From positions 3,410,001 to 3,474,000 of the forward strand of contig NZ_CP028158.1 of assembly GCF_003030345.1 (NCBI RefSeq): 64,000 nt of DNA. The letters are read 5' to 3'. This DNA is from Plantactinospora sp. BC1 (lineage in GTDB: Bacteria; Actinomycetota; Actinomycetes; Mycobacteriales; Micromonosporaceae). Shown piece after piece: positions 46,708-55,925 of the stretch. Both the position numbers and the translations under genes were made by a program. How positions within the stretch are numbered: position 1 is the stretch's first letter; each line of letters opens with the position of its first letter. The notes below the pieces were generated by a model, which was not told the origin of the DNA, made no database searches, and worked only from the letters and a program-made list of their open reading frames with translations.

Positions 46708-48465
46708 GTGACCGACAGCCCACCCGAGGCTCCGGGAGCGGAGGTCGGCCGGGTGCTGGGCACCGCCGACGCCACCCCGTTGCAGTTCTGGACGGCCGTC
46801 ACCCCGGGCAGCTACCTCCAGCTCGACGACGTGGTGGTGACCCGCCGCGAGCTGCCGGACCGGGAGCCGGTCACCATCGCCGGGGTGGTCACCCAGGTCC
46901 GGGCCCGGCACGAGGGGGCGCAGTTCGACTCCGACGTCTTCGCCATCGCCGACGGCACCCTGCCGGCGATGGTGCAGGAGGCGGCCGAGATCACCACCAC
47001 CCGGGTCGACCCGGAGTTCTACGTCCCGCCCTCCCCCGGCGCGGTCGTCTACCGGGCCGAGGGCGAGGCCCGGTCGGCGGCGCTGCACTTCGACCGGATG
47101 GAGCGCCGGGTGCCGATGGGGATCGGCCGGGACGGCGTGCCGGTCTTCCTCAACGCCGACTTCCTGGACGGCAGCCGGGGCGCGCACGTCTCGATCTCCG
47201 GCATCTCCGGGGTGGCCACCAAGACCAGCTTCGCCACCTTCCTGCTCTACTCGGTCTTCCGCTCCGGGGTGCTCGGCGGCGACGCGGTGAACGCCAAGGC
47301 ACTGATCTTCAACGTCAAGGGCGAGGACCTGCTCTTCCTCGACCACCCGAACAGCCGGCTGGACGCGGCCACCACCGAGACGTACGCGAAGCTGGGGCTG
47401 GACGCCGGAGCCTTCCCGGACGTCCGGGTCTACGCCCCGCCCCGGGCCGGCGACTCCTCCGGCACCCCCGACGTGAGCAGCCGGCTCTCCGGGGTCGACA
47501 GCTTCTACTGGACGCTGACCGAGTTCTGCGCCGACCGTCTCCTGCCCTACGTCTTCGCCGACGCCGACGACGAGCGCCAGCAATACACCATGGTGGTGCA
47601 CTCGGTCGCCGCCCACCTGGCCAGGTATGCCCAGCCCGCCGACGGCGGGGTCAGCGTCGACGGGGTACGGATCAACTCCTACCCCGACCTGGTCGACCAC
47701 ATCGTCGAGCAGCTCACCGACGACGAGACCCGCTCGGAGTGGGCCGGCAGCGCGGTCAACATGGGCACCGTCAACGCCTTCGCCCGGCGGCTGATCGGCA
47801 GCAAGAAGGATCTGGCCCGGCTGATCCGGGGCGACCTCGCCACCCGCCGTCCGCACAGCGTGAACACCGCCGAGAGCGCCCAGGTGACCGTGGTCGACCT
47901 GCACAACCTGCCGGACCGGGCGCAGCGGTTCGTGGTCGGGGTGACCCTGAAGACCGAGTTCGAGCGCAAGGAGAAGGCCGGCACCGCCAAGCCGCTGCTC
48001 TTCGTCGTCCTCGACGAGCTGAACAAGTACGCCCCCCGGGAGGGCTCCTCGCCGATCAAGGAGGTGCTGCTCGACATCGCCGAGCGGGGCCGCTCGCTCG
48101 GGGTGATCCTGATCGGGGCGCAGCAGACCGCCAGCGAGGTGGAGCGGCGCATCGTCACCAACTCGGCGATCCGGGTGGTCGGCCGGCTCGACCCGGCCGA
48201 GGCGTCCCGCCCGGAGTACGGCTTCCTCCCCGCCGCGCAGCGGCAGCGGGCGCTGCTGGCCAAGCCGGGCACGATGTTCGTCAACCAGCCGGACATCCCG
48301 GTGCCGCTCTGCCTGGACTTCCCCTTCCCGGCCTGGGCGACCCGGGTCTCCGAGGCCGGTGCCGCGCCGACCGGGACGCTCCGGTCGATCACCCAGGCCG
48401 CCGACCCGTTCGCGGTGGTCGGCTCCCGGGCCGGAACCCTCACCGACGACGACATCCCCTTCTAG
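46708..48465 (+). CDS. herA: HerA-like DNA translocase ATPase
   Basis: 585 residues, GTG start with GGAG 9 nt upstream. N-terminal HAS-barrel-like region (about 15-150), then a HerA/FtsK-type ATPase. The P-loop is unusual: GISGVATKTS (165-174), with Thr replacing the Gly before the catalytic Lys172 and the spacing shifted by one. Walker B is LLFVVLDELNKY (D436, E437), followed by LLDIAERGRSLGVILIGAQQ (polar sensor Q472/Q473) and an Arg-finger candidate ERR (480-481). In archaea HerA is a hexameric pump that works with NurA and Mre11-Rad50 to resect DNA ends. Here sbcD, sbcC and a nurA-like gene follow directly. Confidence 0.9.
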   Translation: MTDSPPEAPGAEVGRVLGTADATPLQFWTAVTPGSYLQLDDVVVTRRELPDREPVTIAGVVTQVRARHEGAQFDSDVFAIADGTLPAMVQEAAEITTTRVDPEFYVPPSPGAVVYRAEGEARSAALHFDRMERRVPMGIGRDGVPVFLNADFLDGSRGAHVSISGISGVATKTSFATFLLYSVFRSGVLGGDAVNAKALIFNVKGEDLLFLDHPNSRLDAATTETYAKLGLDAGAFPDVRVYAPPRAGDSSGTPDVSSRLSGVDSFYWTLTEFCADRLLPYVFADADDERQQYTMVVHSVAAHLARYAQPADGGVSVDGVRINSYPDLVDHIVEQLTDDETRSEWAGSAVNMGTVNAFARRLIGSKKDLARLIRGDLATRRPHSVNTAESAQVTVVDLHNLPDRAQRFVVGVTLKTEFERKEKAGTAKPLLFVVLDELNKYAPREGSSPIKEVLLDIAERGRSLGVILIGAQQTASEVERRIVTNSAIRVVGRLDPAEASRPEYGFLPAAQRQRALLAKPGTMFVNQPDIPVPLCLDFPFPAWATRVSEAGAAPTGTLRSITQAADPFAVVGSRAGTLTDDDIPF

Positions 48466-48481
48466 CAGTGGGTGGGCGACC

Positions 48482-49627
48482 GTGAAGATCCTGCACACCT
48501 CCGACTGGCACGTCGGCAAGGTCCTCAAGGGACAGTCCCGGGTCGGCGAACACCGCGACGCCCTCGCCCAGGTGGTCGAGGTCGCCCAGGCCGAGTCCCC
48601 CGACCTGGTGATCGTCGCCGGTGACCTCTACGACACCGCCGCGCCGACCCCCGAGTCGACCCGGCTGGTCACCCGGGCGCTCTCCGCGTTGCGCCGCACC
48701 GGCGCCCAGGTCGTCGCGATCGGCGGCAACCACGACAACGGCCCGGCCCTGGACGCGCTCCGGCCGTGGGCCGAGGCCGCCGGGGTGGCGCTGCGGGGCA
48801 GCGTCCGGGACAACCCGGCCGAGCACGTCGTCGACGGGACCACCGCCGACGGCGAGGCGTGGCGGCTGGTCGCGCTTCCGTTCCTCTCCCAGCGGTACGC
48901 GGTCCGCGCCGTCGAGATGTACGAGCTGACCGCCGCCGAGGCGGTGCAGACCTATGCCGACCACGTCGGGCGGGTGCTCGGCCGGCTGACCGAGAGCTTC
49001 GACTCCCCCGACCGGGTGCACCTGGTCACCGGGCACCTGACCGTGGTCGGCGCCCGCACCGGCGGCGGCGAGCGGGAGGCGCACACCGTGCTCAACTACG
49101 CCGTACCGGCCTCGGTCTTCCCGAGCAACGCGCACTACGTGGCGCTCGGTCACCTGCACCGGGCACAGCAGGTGCTCGGCCCCTGCCACATCCGCTACAG
49201 CGGCAGCCCGCTGCCGATCGACTTCGGCGAGGAGGAGAACCGCCCCTCGGTCAGCATCGTCGAGGTGAGCACCCGGACCGCCGCCCGGGTCCGGGAGGTG
49301 CCGATCACGGCGGCGGCGCCGCTGCGCACCGTACGCGGCACCCTGGCCGAACTCGCCAAGGTCGACGACGGCACGTCCTGGCTGCGGGTCTACGTCCGGG
49401 AGGCGCCGAGAGCCGGGCTGCGCGAGGAGGTGCAGGAGCTGCTCCCCCGGGCCCTGGAGGTGCGGATCGACCCCGAGATGTTGCCGGCCGCCGGTGCGGG
49501 CCGGGCCGCCCAGCGGGCCGGGCGCTCCCCCCGGGAACTCTTCGCCGACTATCTGACCAGCCGGGGCCAGGCCGACGACGGGGTGCGCGAACTGTTCGAC
49601 GAACTCTACGAGGAGGCGACCAAATAG
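48482..49627 (+). CDS. sbcD: SbcD/Mre11 nuclease subunit
   Basis: 381 residues, GTG start. Metallophosphoesterase motifs in order: SDWH (7-10), GDLYD, GGNHDN, TGHLT and ALGHLHRAQ. Mn-dependent exo/endonuclease acting with SbcC on DNA ends and hairpins. 16 bp after herA; its TAG shares one base with the sbcC GTG. Confidence 0.95.
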   Translation: MKILHTSDWHVGKVLKGQSRVGEHRDALAQVVEVAQAESPDLVIVAGDLYDTAAPTPESTRLVTRALSALRRTGAQVVAIGGNHDNGPALDALRPWAEAAGVALRGSVRDNPAEHVVDGTTADGEAWRLVALPFLSQRYAVRAVEMYELTAAEAVQTYADHVGRVLGRLTESFDSPDRVHLVTGHLTVVGARTGGGEREAHTVLNYAVPASVFPSNAHYVALGHLHRAQQVLGPCHIRYSGSPLPIDFGEEENRPSVSIVEVSTRTAARVREVPITAAAPLRTVRGTLAELAKVDDGTSWLRVYVREAPRAGLREEVQELLPRALEVRIDPEMLPAAGAGRAAQRAGRSPRELFADYLTSRGQADDGVRELFDELYEEATK

Positions 49628-52110
49628 TGCGTCCGCTCCGGCTCGACCTGGCCGGCTTCACCGCCTTCCGGGACGCGACCACCGTCGACTTCACCGACGC
49701 GGACTTCTTCGCCCTGGTCGGGCCGACCGGTTCGGGCAAGTCCAGCGTGCTCGACGCGATCTGCTTCGCCCTCTACGGCACGGTGCCGCGCTGGGGCGGC
49801 GCCCGGGGCATCGCCAACGCGCTGGCCCCGTCGGCGGCCGAGGCCCGGGTCCGGCTGGTCTTCGAGTCCGCCGGCGCACGCTACGTGGCGACCCGGGTGG
49901 TCCGGCGGGACAGCCGGGGCAACGTCAAGACCGGCAACGCCGGGCTGCAACTGATGCCGCCCGGCTTCGACGTGACGAAGCTGGACACCGGGCTCAGCCC
50001 GGAGGACCTCGGCGAGGTGGTCGCCGGTACCCCGGCCGAGATGGACGACGCGGTGCTGGAGGCGGTCGGGCTGCCGTACGAGCAGTTCACCAGTTGCGTA
50101 CTGCTGCCGCAGGGGCAGTTCGCCGACTTCCTGCACGCCAAGCCGGCGACCCGGCAGCAGATCCTGGTCAACCTGCTCGGCCTCGGCGTCTACGAGGAGG
50201 TGCAGAAGCGGGCGACCGCGCGGGCGGCCCGGGCCGACGCCGCGCTGGAGGCCGTCGACCGGATGCTGGACGGGCTCACCGGGATCGACGACGAGACGCT
50301 GGCGGTCGCGGCCGGGCGGGTGGACGCGATGCGGCAACTGGCCGACGGGGTCGACGCGGCCGTACCCGAGCTGCGGGCCGCCCGTACCGCCGCCACCGAG
50401 GCGGAGCGCGGGCTCGCCGCCCTCGACGCCGAACTCGCCGAGCTGGCCCGGGTCCGGCCGCCCCGGGACCTCGCGGTGGTCGCCGACGCGGTCGCGGCCG
50501 CCCGGGAGGCGGCGACCGAGGCGTCGGCGGCGGTGACCGTGGCCGAGGAACGCGAGGAGAAGCTCCGGGGCGAGCTGGCCGGTGCCGGCGACCCGGCGGC
50601 GCTGCGGCTGCTGCAACAGGCGCACACCGAACGCAGGCAGGTGGCCGGCGAGGCGGCGACGCTGGCCGGCGCGCTGGAGGCGGCCGGTGCCGACCACGAC
50701 GCGGCGGTGGCCGCCCTCGACGCGGCCCGGGCCGCCGCCGCGCGGGCCGGCGCGGAGTTGGAGGCGGCCAGGACCGCCTACCAGGAGGCGCAGACCGCCG
50801 ACCGGGCGGCGGCGCTCCGGGCCCACCTGCACGCCGGGGCGCCCTGCCCGGTCTGCACCCAGCCGGTGACGGAGGTGCCGCCGCTGCCGGAGGGCTCGGC
50901 GGTGGCCGCCGCGAAGCAGGCCGGTGAGGCCGCCCGGGCCGCCGCCGACGCCGCCGACCGGCTGGTCGCCGAGCGGGACCGGGCCGCCCGGGAGCTGGAA
51001 CGCACCCTCGACCAGGCCCGGGTCCGGCACGAGCAGCTGACCGCCCGGCTCGCCGACCTCGACGCCCGGCTCGCCGACTCCCCCGGCCCGGCCGCACTGC
51101 GCGAACGGCTCGACCTGCTCGCCGGGCTCCGGCGGGACCTGGAGGCGGCCGGCGGGGCGGTACGGGCGGCCCGGGAGACGGCCCGGCGGACCCGGGCCGG
51201 CGTGCAGGCGGCCGAGGAGCGGCTGCGGGGCGCCTGGCACGCCTTCGACACGGTGCGGGACGGGGTGGCCCGGTTCGGTCCACCGGCCGCCGACCGGGCG
51301 GACGTGACCGCCGCCTGGGCCGGGCTGGCCGACTGGGCGGCCCGGGCCGGCGAGGAGCGGCGGGCGAGCCGGGCCGGCGCCGCCTCGGCGGTGACCGAGG
51401 CGCACGGCACCGTCGACGCGGTCGCGGAACGGATCGCCGCGCTCTTCACCGCCGTCGGGCTCGACCGGCCGGCCGACGACGCCGACCCGGTCCGGCTGGC
51501 GGTGGTCGCCGTCGAGCGGGCCGAGGCCGAGCACCGCCGGCTGGTCGAGCGCCGGGAGCAGGCCCGGGAGCTGACCGAGCGGCGGACCGGGCACGAGCGG
51601 GAGTCCCGGGTCGCCAAGGCCCTCGCTGGGCACCTGCGGGCCAACAACTTCGAGCGCTGGCTGCTGGCCGAGGCGCTCGACATGCTGGTCGACGGCGCCT
51701 CCCGGATCCTGCGCGAACTCACCGACGGGCAGTACGACCTGGCGCACGACAAGGGCGAGTTCTTCGTGGTCGACCACCACGACGCCGGGCTGCGCCGGGC
51801 GGTCCGGACCCTGTCGGGCGGGGAGACCTTCCAGGCCTCGCTGGCGCTGGCGCTGGCCCTCTCCGAGCAGCTCGCCGGCCTCTCCACCACCACCGCCAGC
51901 CTGGAGTCGATCGTGCTCGACGAGGGCTTCGGCACGCTCGACGCGGCGACCCTGGAGACCGTCGCCGCCACCCTGGAGAACCTCGCCGCCCGGGGCGACC
52001 GGATGGTCGGGGTGGTCACCCACGTACCGGCGCTGGCGGAACGGATCCCGGTCCGGTTCGAGGTACGCAAGGACGCCCGCAGCTCCCGGGTGGAACGGAC
52101 CGGCCGGTGA
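49627..52110 (+). CDS. sbcC: SbcC/Rad50 ATPase
   Basis: 827 residues, GTG start overlapping the sbcD stop. Walker A GPTGSGKS (32-39); long Ala/Glu/Arg-rich coiled coils on both sides of a zinc-hook CPVC (C407, C410); ABC signature LSGGE (729-733); Walker B SIVLDEGFGTLD. It is the shorter actinobacterial form (E. coli SbcC is over 1000 residues) with a shorter coil. Works with SbcD on blocked or broken DNA ends. Confidence 0.95.
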   Translation: MRPLRLDLAGFTAFRDATTVDFTDADFFALVGPTGSGKSSVLDAICFALYGTVPRWGGARGIANALAPSAAEARVRLVFESAGARYVATRVVRRDSRGNVKTGNAGLQLMPPGFDVTKLDTGLSPEDLGEVVAGTPAEMDDAVLEAVGLPYEQFTSCVLLPQGQFADFLHAKPATRQQILVNLLGLGVYEEVQKRATARAARADAALEAVDRMLDGLTGIDDETLAVAAGRVDAMRQLADGVDAAVPELRAARTAATEAERGLAALDAELAELARVRPPRDLAVVADAVAAAREAATEASAAVTVAEEREEKLRGELAGAGDPAALRLLQQAHTERRQVAGEAATLAGALEAAGADHDAAVAALDAARAAAARAGAELEAARTAYQEAQTADRAAALRAHLHAGAPCPVCTQPVTEVPPLPEGSAVAAAKQAGEAARAAADAADRLVAERDRAARELERTLDQARVRHEQLTARLADLDARLADSPGPAALRERLDLLAGLRRDLEAAGGAVRAARETARRTRAGVQAAEERLRGAWHAFDTVRDGVARFGPPAADRADVTAAWAGLADWAARAGEERRASRAGAASAVTEAHGTVDAVAERIAALFTAVGLDRPADDADPVRLAVVAVERAEAEHRRLVERREQARELTERRTGHERESRVAKALAGHLRANNFERWLLAEALDMLVDGASRILRELTDGQYDLAHDKGEFFVVDHHDAGLRRAVRTLSGGETFQASLALALALSEQLAGLSTTTASLESIVLDEGFGTLDAATLETVAATLENLAARGDRMVGVVTHVPALAERIPVRFEVRKDARSSRVERTGR

Positions 52111-53078
52111 GCACCCGGCTCTTCGTCGACGCCTGGGACCCGGCCTACGGTGCCTCGTTCGAGGCGGCCGGCGGCCCGGCGGCACCGAGCAGCGCCCAGG
52201 TGCAGACCGACGTCGAGCTGCCCGCCGACGAGTGGCGCCCGCTCGCCGCCCCGGACGGCATCGAGCCGCCGGACGTGGTGCTGCTGGTCGACGGGGTACG
52301 CCGGATCGACGCCAGCGTCTGGACCGAGGAGCCGGACGGCACCTCCTTCCCCGGGCTGGCCGCCTCGTACGCCGCCGGAGTGGTCCGGTGCGACCTGCGC
52401 CGGGGCGCCGCCGAACTGGCCGGTGCCGAGGTGGAGCGGGGACTATTCACCGCCAGCCCGTCGGCGCAGGACGTGGTCGCCGGGCAGATCCGGTACGCCG
52501 TACACCGGCTCAGCGGGACCGGCGAGTTGAGCAAGCTGCCGGCGGCGGTCCAGGGGCCGCTGACCGCGCTGGAGGTGAAGGTCTCCGGCGCGGTCCGGGA
52601 CGACGGCGACCTGCTGGTGGTGGACGGCCCGCTGCGCAGCCGGCGGCAACTGCCGCGCACCCTCGGCTACATCAAGACGCAGCACAGCCAATATCTGGAG
52701 GCCCGGCACACGGCGCTGGTCACCGGGCTGGCCGCCCGGGAACGCTCCCCGGTCTTCCGGCTCGGTACGGCCTGGGGCGGCTACTCCTGGTATCTGCGGC
52801 TGCCCGGCTCCGGGCGCGGCCCGTGGGCCGGGATCGTCCGGGTCGAGTGCTCGGCCGAGCTGGCCGAGCAGCAGGCGATCGAGTTGGCGAACCTCTCCCT
52901 GGTCACGCTGCCGAAGTTCGCCTCCACCCCCTACAAGGACCCCCGGGCCCCGCAGAACCTGATCCCGATCGCCGGGCTGGAACGCCGGCTGCGGGCCCGG
53001 CTCGGCGACGGCCGGCTGCTGCACCGCGCCCTGACCCTGGCCACCACCCGGGCCGCCCCGCCGGCCTACACCGGTTGA
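52107..53078 (+). CDS. nurA: NurA-domain nuclease
   Basis: 323 residues, GTG start overlapping the sbcC stop (GTGA). The NurA pattern is visible: N-terminal acidic strand FVDAWD (D8), DVVLLVDGVRRID (D62), the late LLVVDGPLRSRRQLPRTLGY (D173) and IKTQHSQYL (K190). In NurA these acidic residues bind Mn and the Lys/His region is conserved. NurA is a 5'-3' nuclease that docks on the HerA hexamer. The assignment rests on motifs and operon context; overall similarity to archaeal NurA could not be measured. Confidence 0.75.
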   Translation: MSTRLFVDAWDPAYGASFEAAGGPAAPSSAQVQTDVELPADEWRPLAAPDGIEPPDVVLLVDGVRRIDASVWTEEPDGTSFPGLAASYAAGVVRCDLRRGAAELAGAEVERGLFTASPSAQDVVAGQIRYAVHRLSGTGELSKLPAAVQGPLTALEVKVSGAVRDDGDLLVVDGPLRSRRQLPRTLGYIKTQHSQYLEARHTALVTGLAARERSPVFRLGTAWGGYSWYLRLPGSGRGPWAGIVRVECSAELAEQQAIELANLSLVTLPKFASTPYKDPRAPQNLIPIAGLERRLRARLGDGRLLHRALTLATTRAAPPAYTG

Positions 53079-53151
53079 CGCCAGGTGTAGCAACGGCTCG
53101 TTCCCGCCGGCCGCCGCCCGGGTCGGGAGGCCCGGCGGCGATACTTCACCG

Positions 53152-54009
53152 GTGGGGCGGAAACGGCGGGCCGACGCGCTCGCGGTGAAGGTGGCGAGCG
53201 GTCTGGCGGAGCTGCGCCCGGACCCGGACCGGCCGGGCTCCTACACCCTGCTGGTCGACGGGGCGCCGCAGTCGCACGTCGACCTCACCGACCCGACACA
53301 CCTGGAATTCGAGTACGTCCGCCGGATCGCCATCGTGCTCGACCTCGTCGCGCCGGCCGGTCAGCCGCTCCGGGTGCTGCACCTGGGCGGTGGGGCGATG
53401 ACGCTGCCCCGCTATCTCTCGACCACCCGACCCGGCTCGACGCAGCGGGTCGTCGAGGTCGACGCGGCCCTGGTCGACCTGGTCCGGGAGAAACTGCCCT
53501 GGCCGACCGACCCCCGGCTGCGGGTCCGGGTCGGCGACGCCCGGGAGGTGCTCGGCACGATCCGGGACGGCGACTACGACGTGGTGGTGGCCGACGTCTT
53601 CGCCGGCGCCCGCACCCCGGCACATCTGGCCTCGGTGGAGTTCGCGGCCGAGGCGGCCCGGGTGTTGCGCCCCGGCGGCGTACACGTGGTCAACGTCGCG
53701 GACGGCCCGCCGCTGCGGTACGCCCGCGCCCAGGTCGCCACCCTCCGGGCCGTACTCCCCGAGGTCTGCCTGGTCGCCGATTCGGCGGTGCTGCGCGGCC
53801 GCCGGTACGGCAACCTGGTGCTGGCCGCCAGCCGGGCCGAACTGCCGGTGCCGGAGCTGGTCCGGCGTACCGCCGGAGACTGGTTCCCCGGCCGGGTGCT
53901 GGCCGGTGCCGACCTGGACCGCTTCGCCGACGGTGCCCGGGTGGTCGTCGACAGCGCCGCCCGACCCTCCGCACCGCCCCCGCCGGGGAGCTTCGACATC
54001 GCCCGCTAG
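53152..54009 (+). CDS. Spermidine-synthase-like methyltransferase-fold protein
   Basis: 285 residues, GTG start. SAM/aminopropyl-donor fold: VLHLGGGAMTLPRYL, VVEVDAALVDLVREKL, DYDVVVADVFAGARTP, AARVLRPGGVHVVNVAD. The AdoMet-dependent synthases of this group often lack a true spermidine synthase role. GATACT (53140-53145) lies 6 nt before the GTG, so it may be transcribed leaderless, separately from the nurA operon. Confidence 0.85.
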   Translation: MGRKRRADALAVKVASGLAELRPDPDRPGSYTLLVDGAPQSHVDLTDPTHLEFEYVRRIAIVLDLVAPAGQPLRVLHLGGGAMTLPRYLSTTRPGSTQRVVEVDAALVDLVREKLPWPTDPRLRVRVGDAREVLGTIRDGDYDVVVADVFAGARTPAHLASVEFAAEAARVLRPGGVHVVNVADGPPLRYARAQVATLRAVLPEVCLVADSAVLRGRRYGNLVLAASRAELPVPELVRRTAGDWFPGRVLAGADLDRFADGARVVVDSAARPSAPPPPGSFDIAR

Positions 54010-54306
54010 CCGGACACATCGGACGTCCCGGTTGCCGAGGTGCAGCTCCGGCACAACTTCTCCGAGCCGCGTTGATCCGGCCCGGCCCGGGATCCGTACT
54101 TCTCGGCGGCGGGATCGACCGGACCCCAGGCGGGGGGCCGGCTCACGCGCCTTCGACGCGGAGGTATGGGTGGGATGCAGGCGGTAGCCGGCGGATGGTA
54201 TGGCGACACGGTCATGCCGGGGCGAATGTGCGCTGCCTCGCAACGCCGGTCAATTCGGTACCGGAAAAGTCTCGACGCGCGGCCGGCCGGACGGAATGAT
54301 GGGCCG
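54010..54306. other. Region upstream of the ECF sigma gene
   Basis: 297 bp without recognised gene; no clear promoter motif. An in-frame ATG at 54175 with GGAGGT upstream could extend the sigma protein by 44 residues. Confidence 0.4.
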
Positions 54307-54867
54307 GTGACACCGCGACCGGCTGCCGGCCGCCACAATTCGACCCCCGCCGAGACGAGGCACTCCGACGAGCTCGTTCGCGTGCTCTACGAGGAACATG
54401 CCAAACCTCTGCTGATGTTCGTCCTGCGGCTGACCGGCGGCGACCGCCAGCGCGCCGAGGACGTGGTGCAGGAGACGCTGTTACGCGCCTGGCGCAACGC
54501 ACACCGGCTCGGCACCCACGGCCAGTCGTCGTTGCGTCCCTGGCTCGTCACCGTCGCCCGGCGGATCGTGATCGACGACCACCGCAGCGAGCAGGCCCGA
54601 CCCGCCGAGACGTACGACCGCGATCTGGAGGGCTTCTCCGAGTCCGACGACACGGACCGGGTGCTGCGGATGATGACCATCACCGACGCCCTGCGCACGC
54701 TGAGCCAGCCGCACCGGGAGGTGCTGGTGGCGACGTACTTCCGGGGGCGCACGGTGCCGGAGGCCGCCGAGGAGTTGGGGCTGCCGCTCGGCACCGCGAA
54801 GTCCCGGGTCTACTACGCGCTCCGGGCTCTCCGGGCGGCGCTGGTGGAGCGGGGGGTGACCGAGTGA
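54307..54867 (+). CDS. ECF sigma factor (SigL/SigK-like)
   Basis: 186 residues from GTG 54307, chosen because homology starts shortly after; an ATG at 54175 with a good GGAGGT site would give 230 residues. Region 2 (LLMFVLRLTGGDRQRAEDVV, QETLLRAW) and region 4 (PHREVLVATYFRGRTVPEAA, LGTAKSRVYYALRALR) are intact. Codon 59 (54481-54483) is TTA, a very rare codon in such DNA. Its stop overlaps the start of the anti-sigma gene (GTGA). Confidence 0.92.
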   Translation: MTPRPAAGRHNSTPAETRHSDELVRVLYEEHAKPLLMFVLRLTGGDRQRAEDVVQETLLRAWRNAHRLGTHGQSSLRPWLVTVARRIVIDDHRSEQARPAETYDRDLEGFSESDDTDRVLRMMTITDALRTLSQPHREVLVATYFRGRTVPEAAEELGLPLGTAKSRVYYALRALRAALVERGVTE

Positions 54868-55616
54868 GCGCCGAGATCCACTGGGACGTCGCGTCGTACG
54901 CGCTCGGCGTCCTGGACGAGCGCGACACCCTGCGCTTCGAGGAGCACCTGGCGAGCTGCCCGCAGTGCGGGCTGGAGCTGGAGTCGCTGCTGCCGGTGGT
55001 GGACATGCTGGGCGAGGTCGACGGCCGGGACCTGATGGCGGCCGACCGCGTCGAGTCCGACGGCGCACTCTTCGAGCGGGTCGTTTCGGCGGTCGGCGCG
55101 GACCGGCGGCGGGCCCGCAGCCGGCGGCTCTACAGCCTCGCGGCGGGTGTGGTGCTGGTGGCGATGCTGACCGGCCTGGCGCTCTTCGCCGGGACCCGGA
55201 TCGCCGACCCGGGCACGACGACCGCGCAGCCGCCGGTCGGCACGGTCACCGCCAGCCCGGGGGCCACCGGCCGGCCGGCACCGACCGGCGACCGGTTCAC
55301 CGCCACCGACCCGGAGAGCGGGGTGCGCATGGAGCTGATCCTCGGCTCGACGCCCTGGGGCACCCGGGTCTCCTACGCGCTGAGCGGGTTGTCCGGCCCG
55401 AAGGTGTGCCGGCTGGTGGCGATCCACAAGAACGGCAGGACCGAGGCGCTCTCCAGCTGGAGGGTGCCACCCGGCGGCTACGGCACGAAGACCCAGCCCA
55501 ACCCGCTGATGCTGGAGACCGCCACCTCCAGCGGCCTGGACGACATCGTCGGGTTCCAGGTGCAGGTGATCGACGACGACGGGTCGGTGGACCCGCTGGT
55601 GACCGTGCCGGCCTGA
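54864..55616 (+). CDS. Zinc anti-sigma factor, membrane-bound
   Basis: 250 residues. The N-terminal ZAS motif H28-x3-C32-x2-C35 (HLASCPQC) holds the sigma factor; one transmembrane helix (SLAAGVVLVAMLTGLALFAG, about 91-110) follows; the extracytoplasmic part ends in an RskA/anti-sigma-K-like domain (SRLSGPKVCRLVAIH region). Co-translated with the sigma factor. Signal and release mechanism are not visible. Confidence 0.92.
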   Translation: MSAEIHWDVASYALGVLDERDTLRFEEHLASCPQCGLELESLLPVVDMLGEVDGRDLMAADRVESDGALFERVVSAVGADRRRARSRRLYSLAAGVVLVAMLTGLALFAGTRIADPGTTTAQPPVGTVTASPGATGRPAPTGDRFTATDPESGVRMELILGSTPWGTRVSYALSGLSGPKVCRLVAIHKNGRTEALSSWRVPPGGYGTKTQPNPLMLETATSSGLDDIVGFQVQVIDDDGSVDPLVTVPA

Positions 55617-55925
55617 CGGGCACGGCCCGGGTCGTGCGTCGGGCGCGCGATCCCGGAATTTCGGACCGGGCCGAGCCGGCCCACCCGGATGTGGTCCCGG
55701 CGACGCCACGGCTCGGTTAATTGCGCGCCCGAATCACGCCGTACCGCACCGCGGGGGCTTTGCCGGGCGGCGGGAAGCACGTGGTCACGACGGCTTCTGA
55801 TTTGTACGTACCGCACGCGGCAGCAGTTCAACGTTTTCGCTGTGAAATTGTCCACGACGAATTGCCTCAACCGGGCGGCCGAGGTGGCCGTACTTCCCGG
55901 CAACCTGTCCAGCAGAGGAGGGGAC
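55617..55925. other. Region between anti-sigma and lipoprotein genes
   Basis: 309 bp, AT-richer toward the right. No terminator with T-tract and no convincing promoter were recognised; the ribosome site GAGGAGG lies at its right end. Confidence 0.5.
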
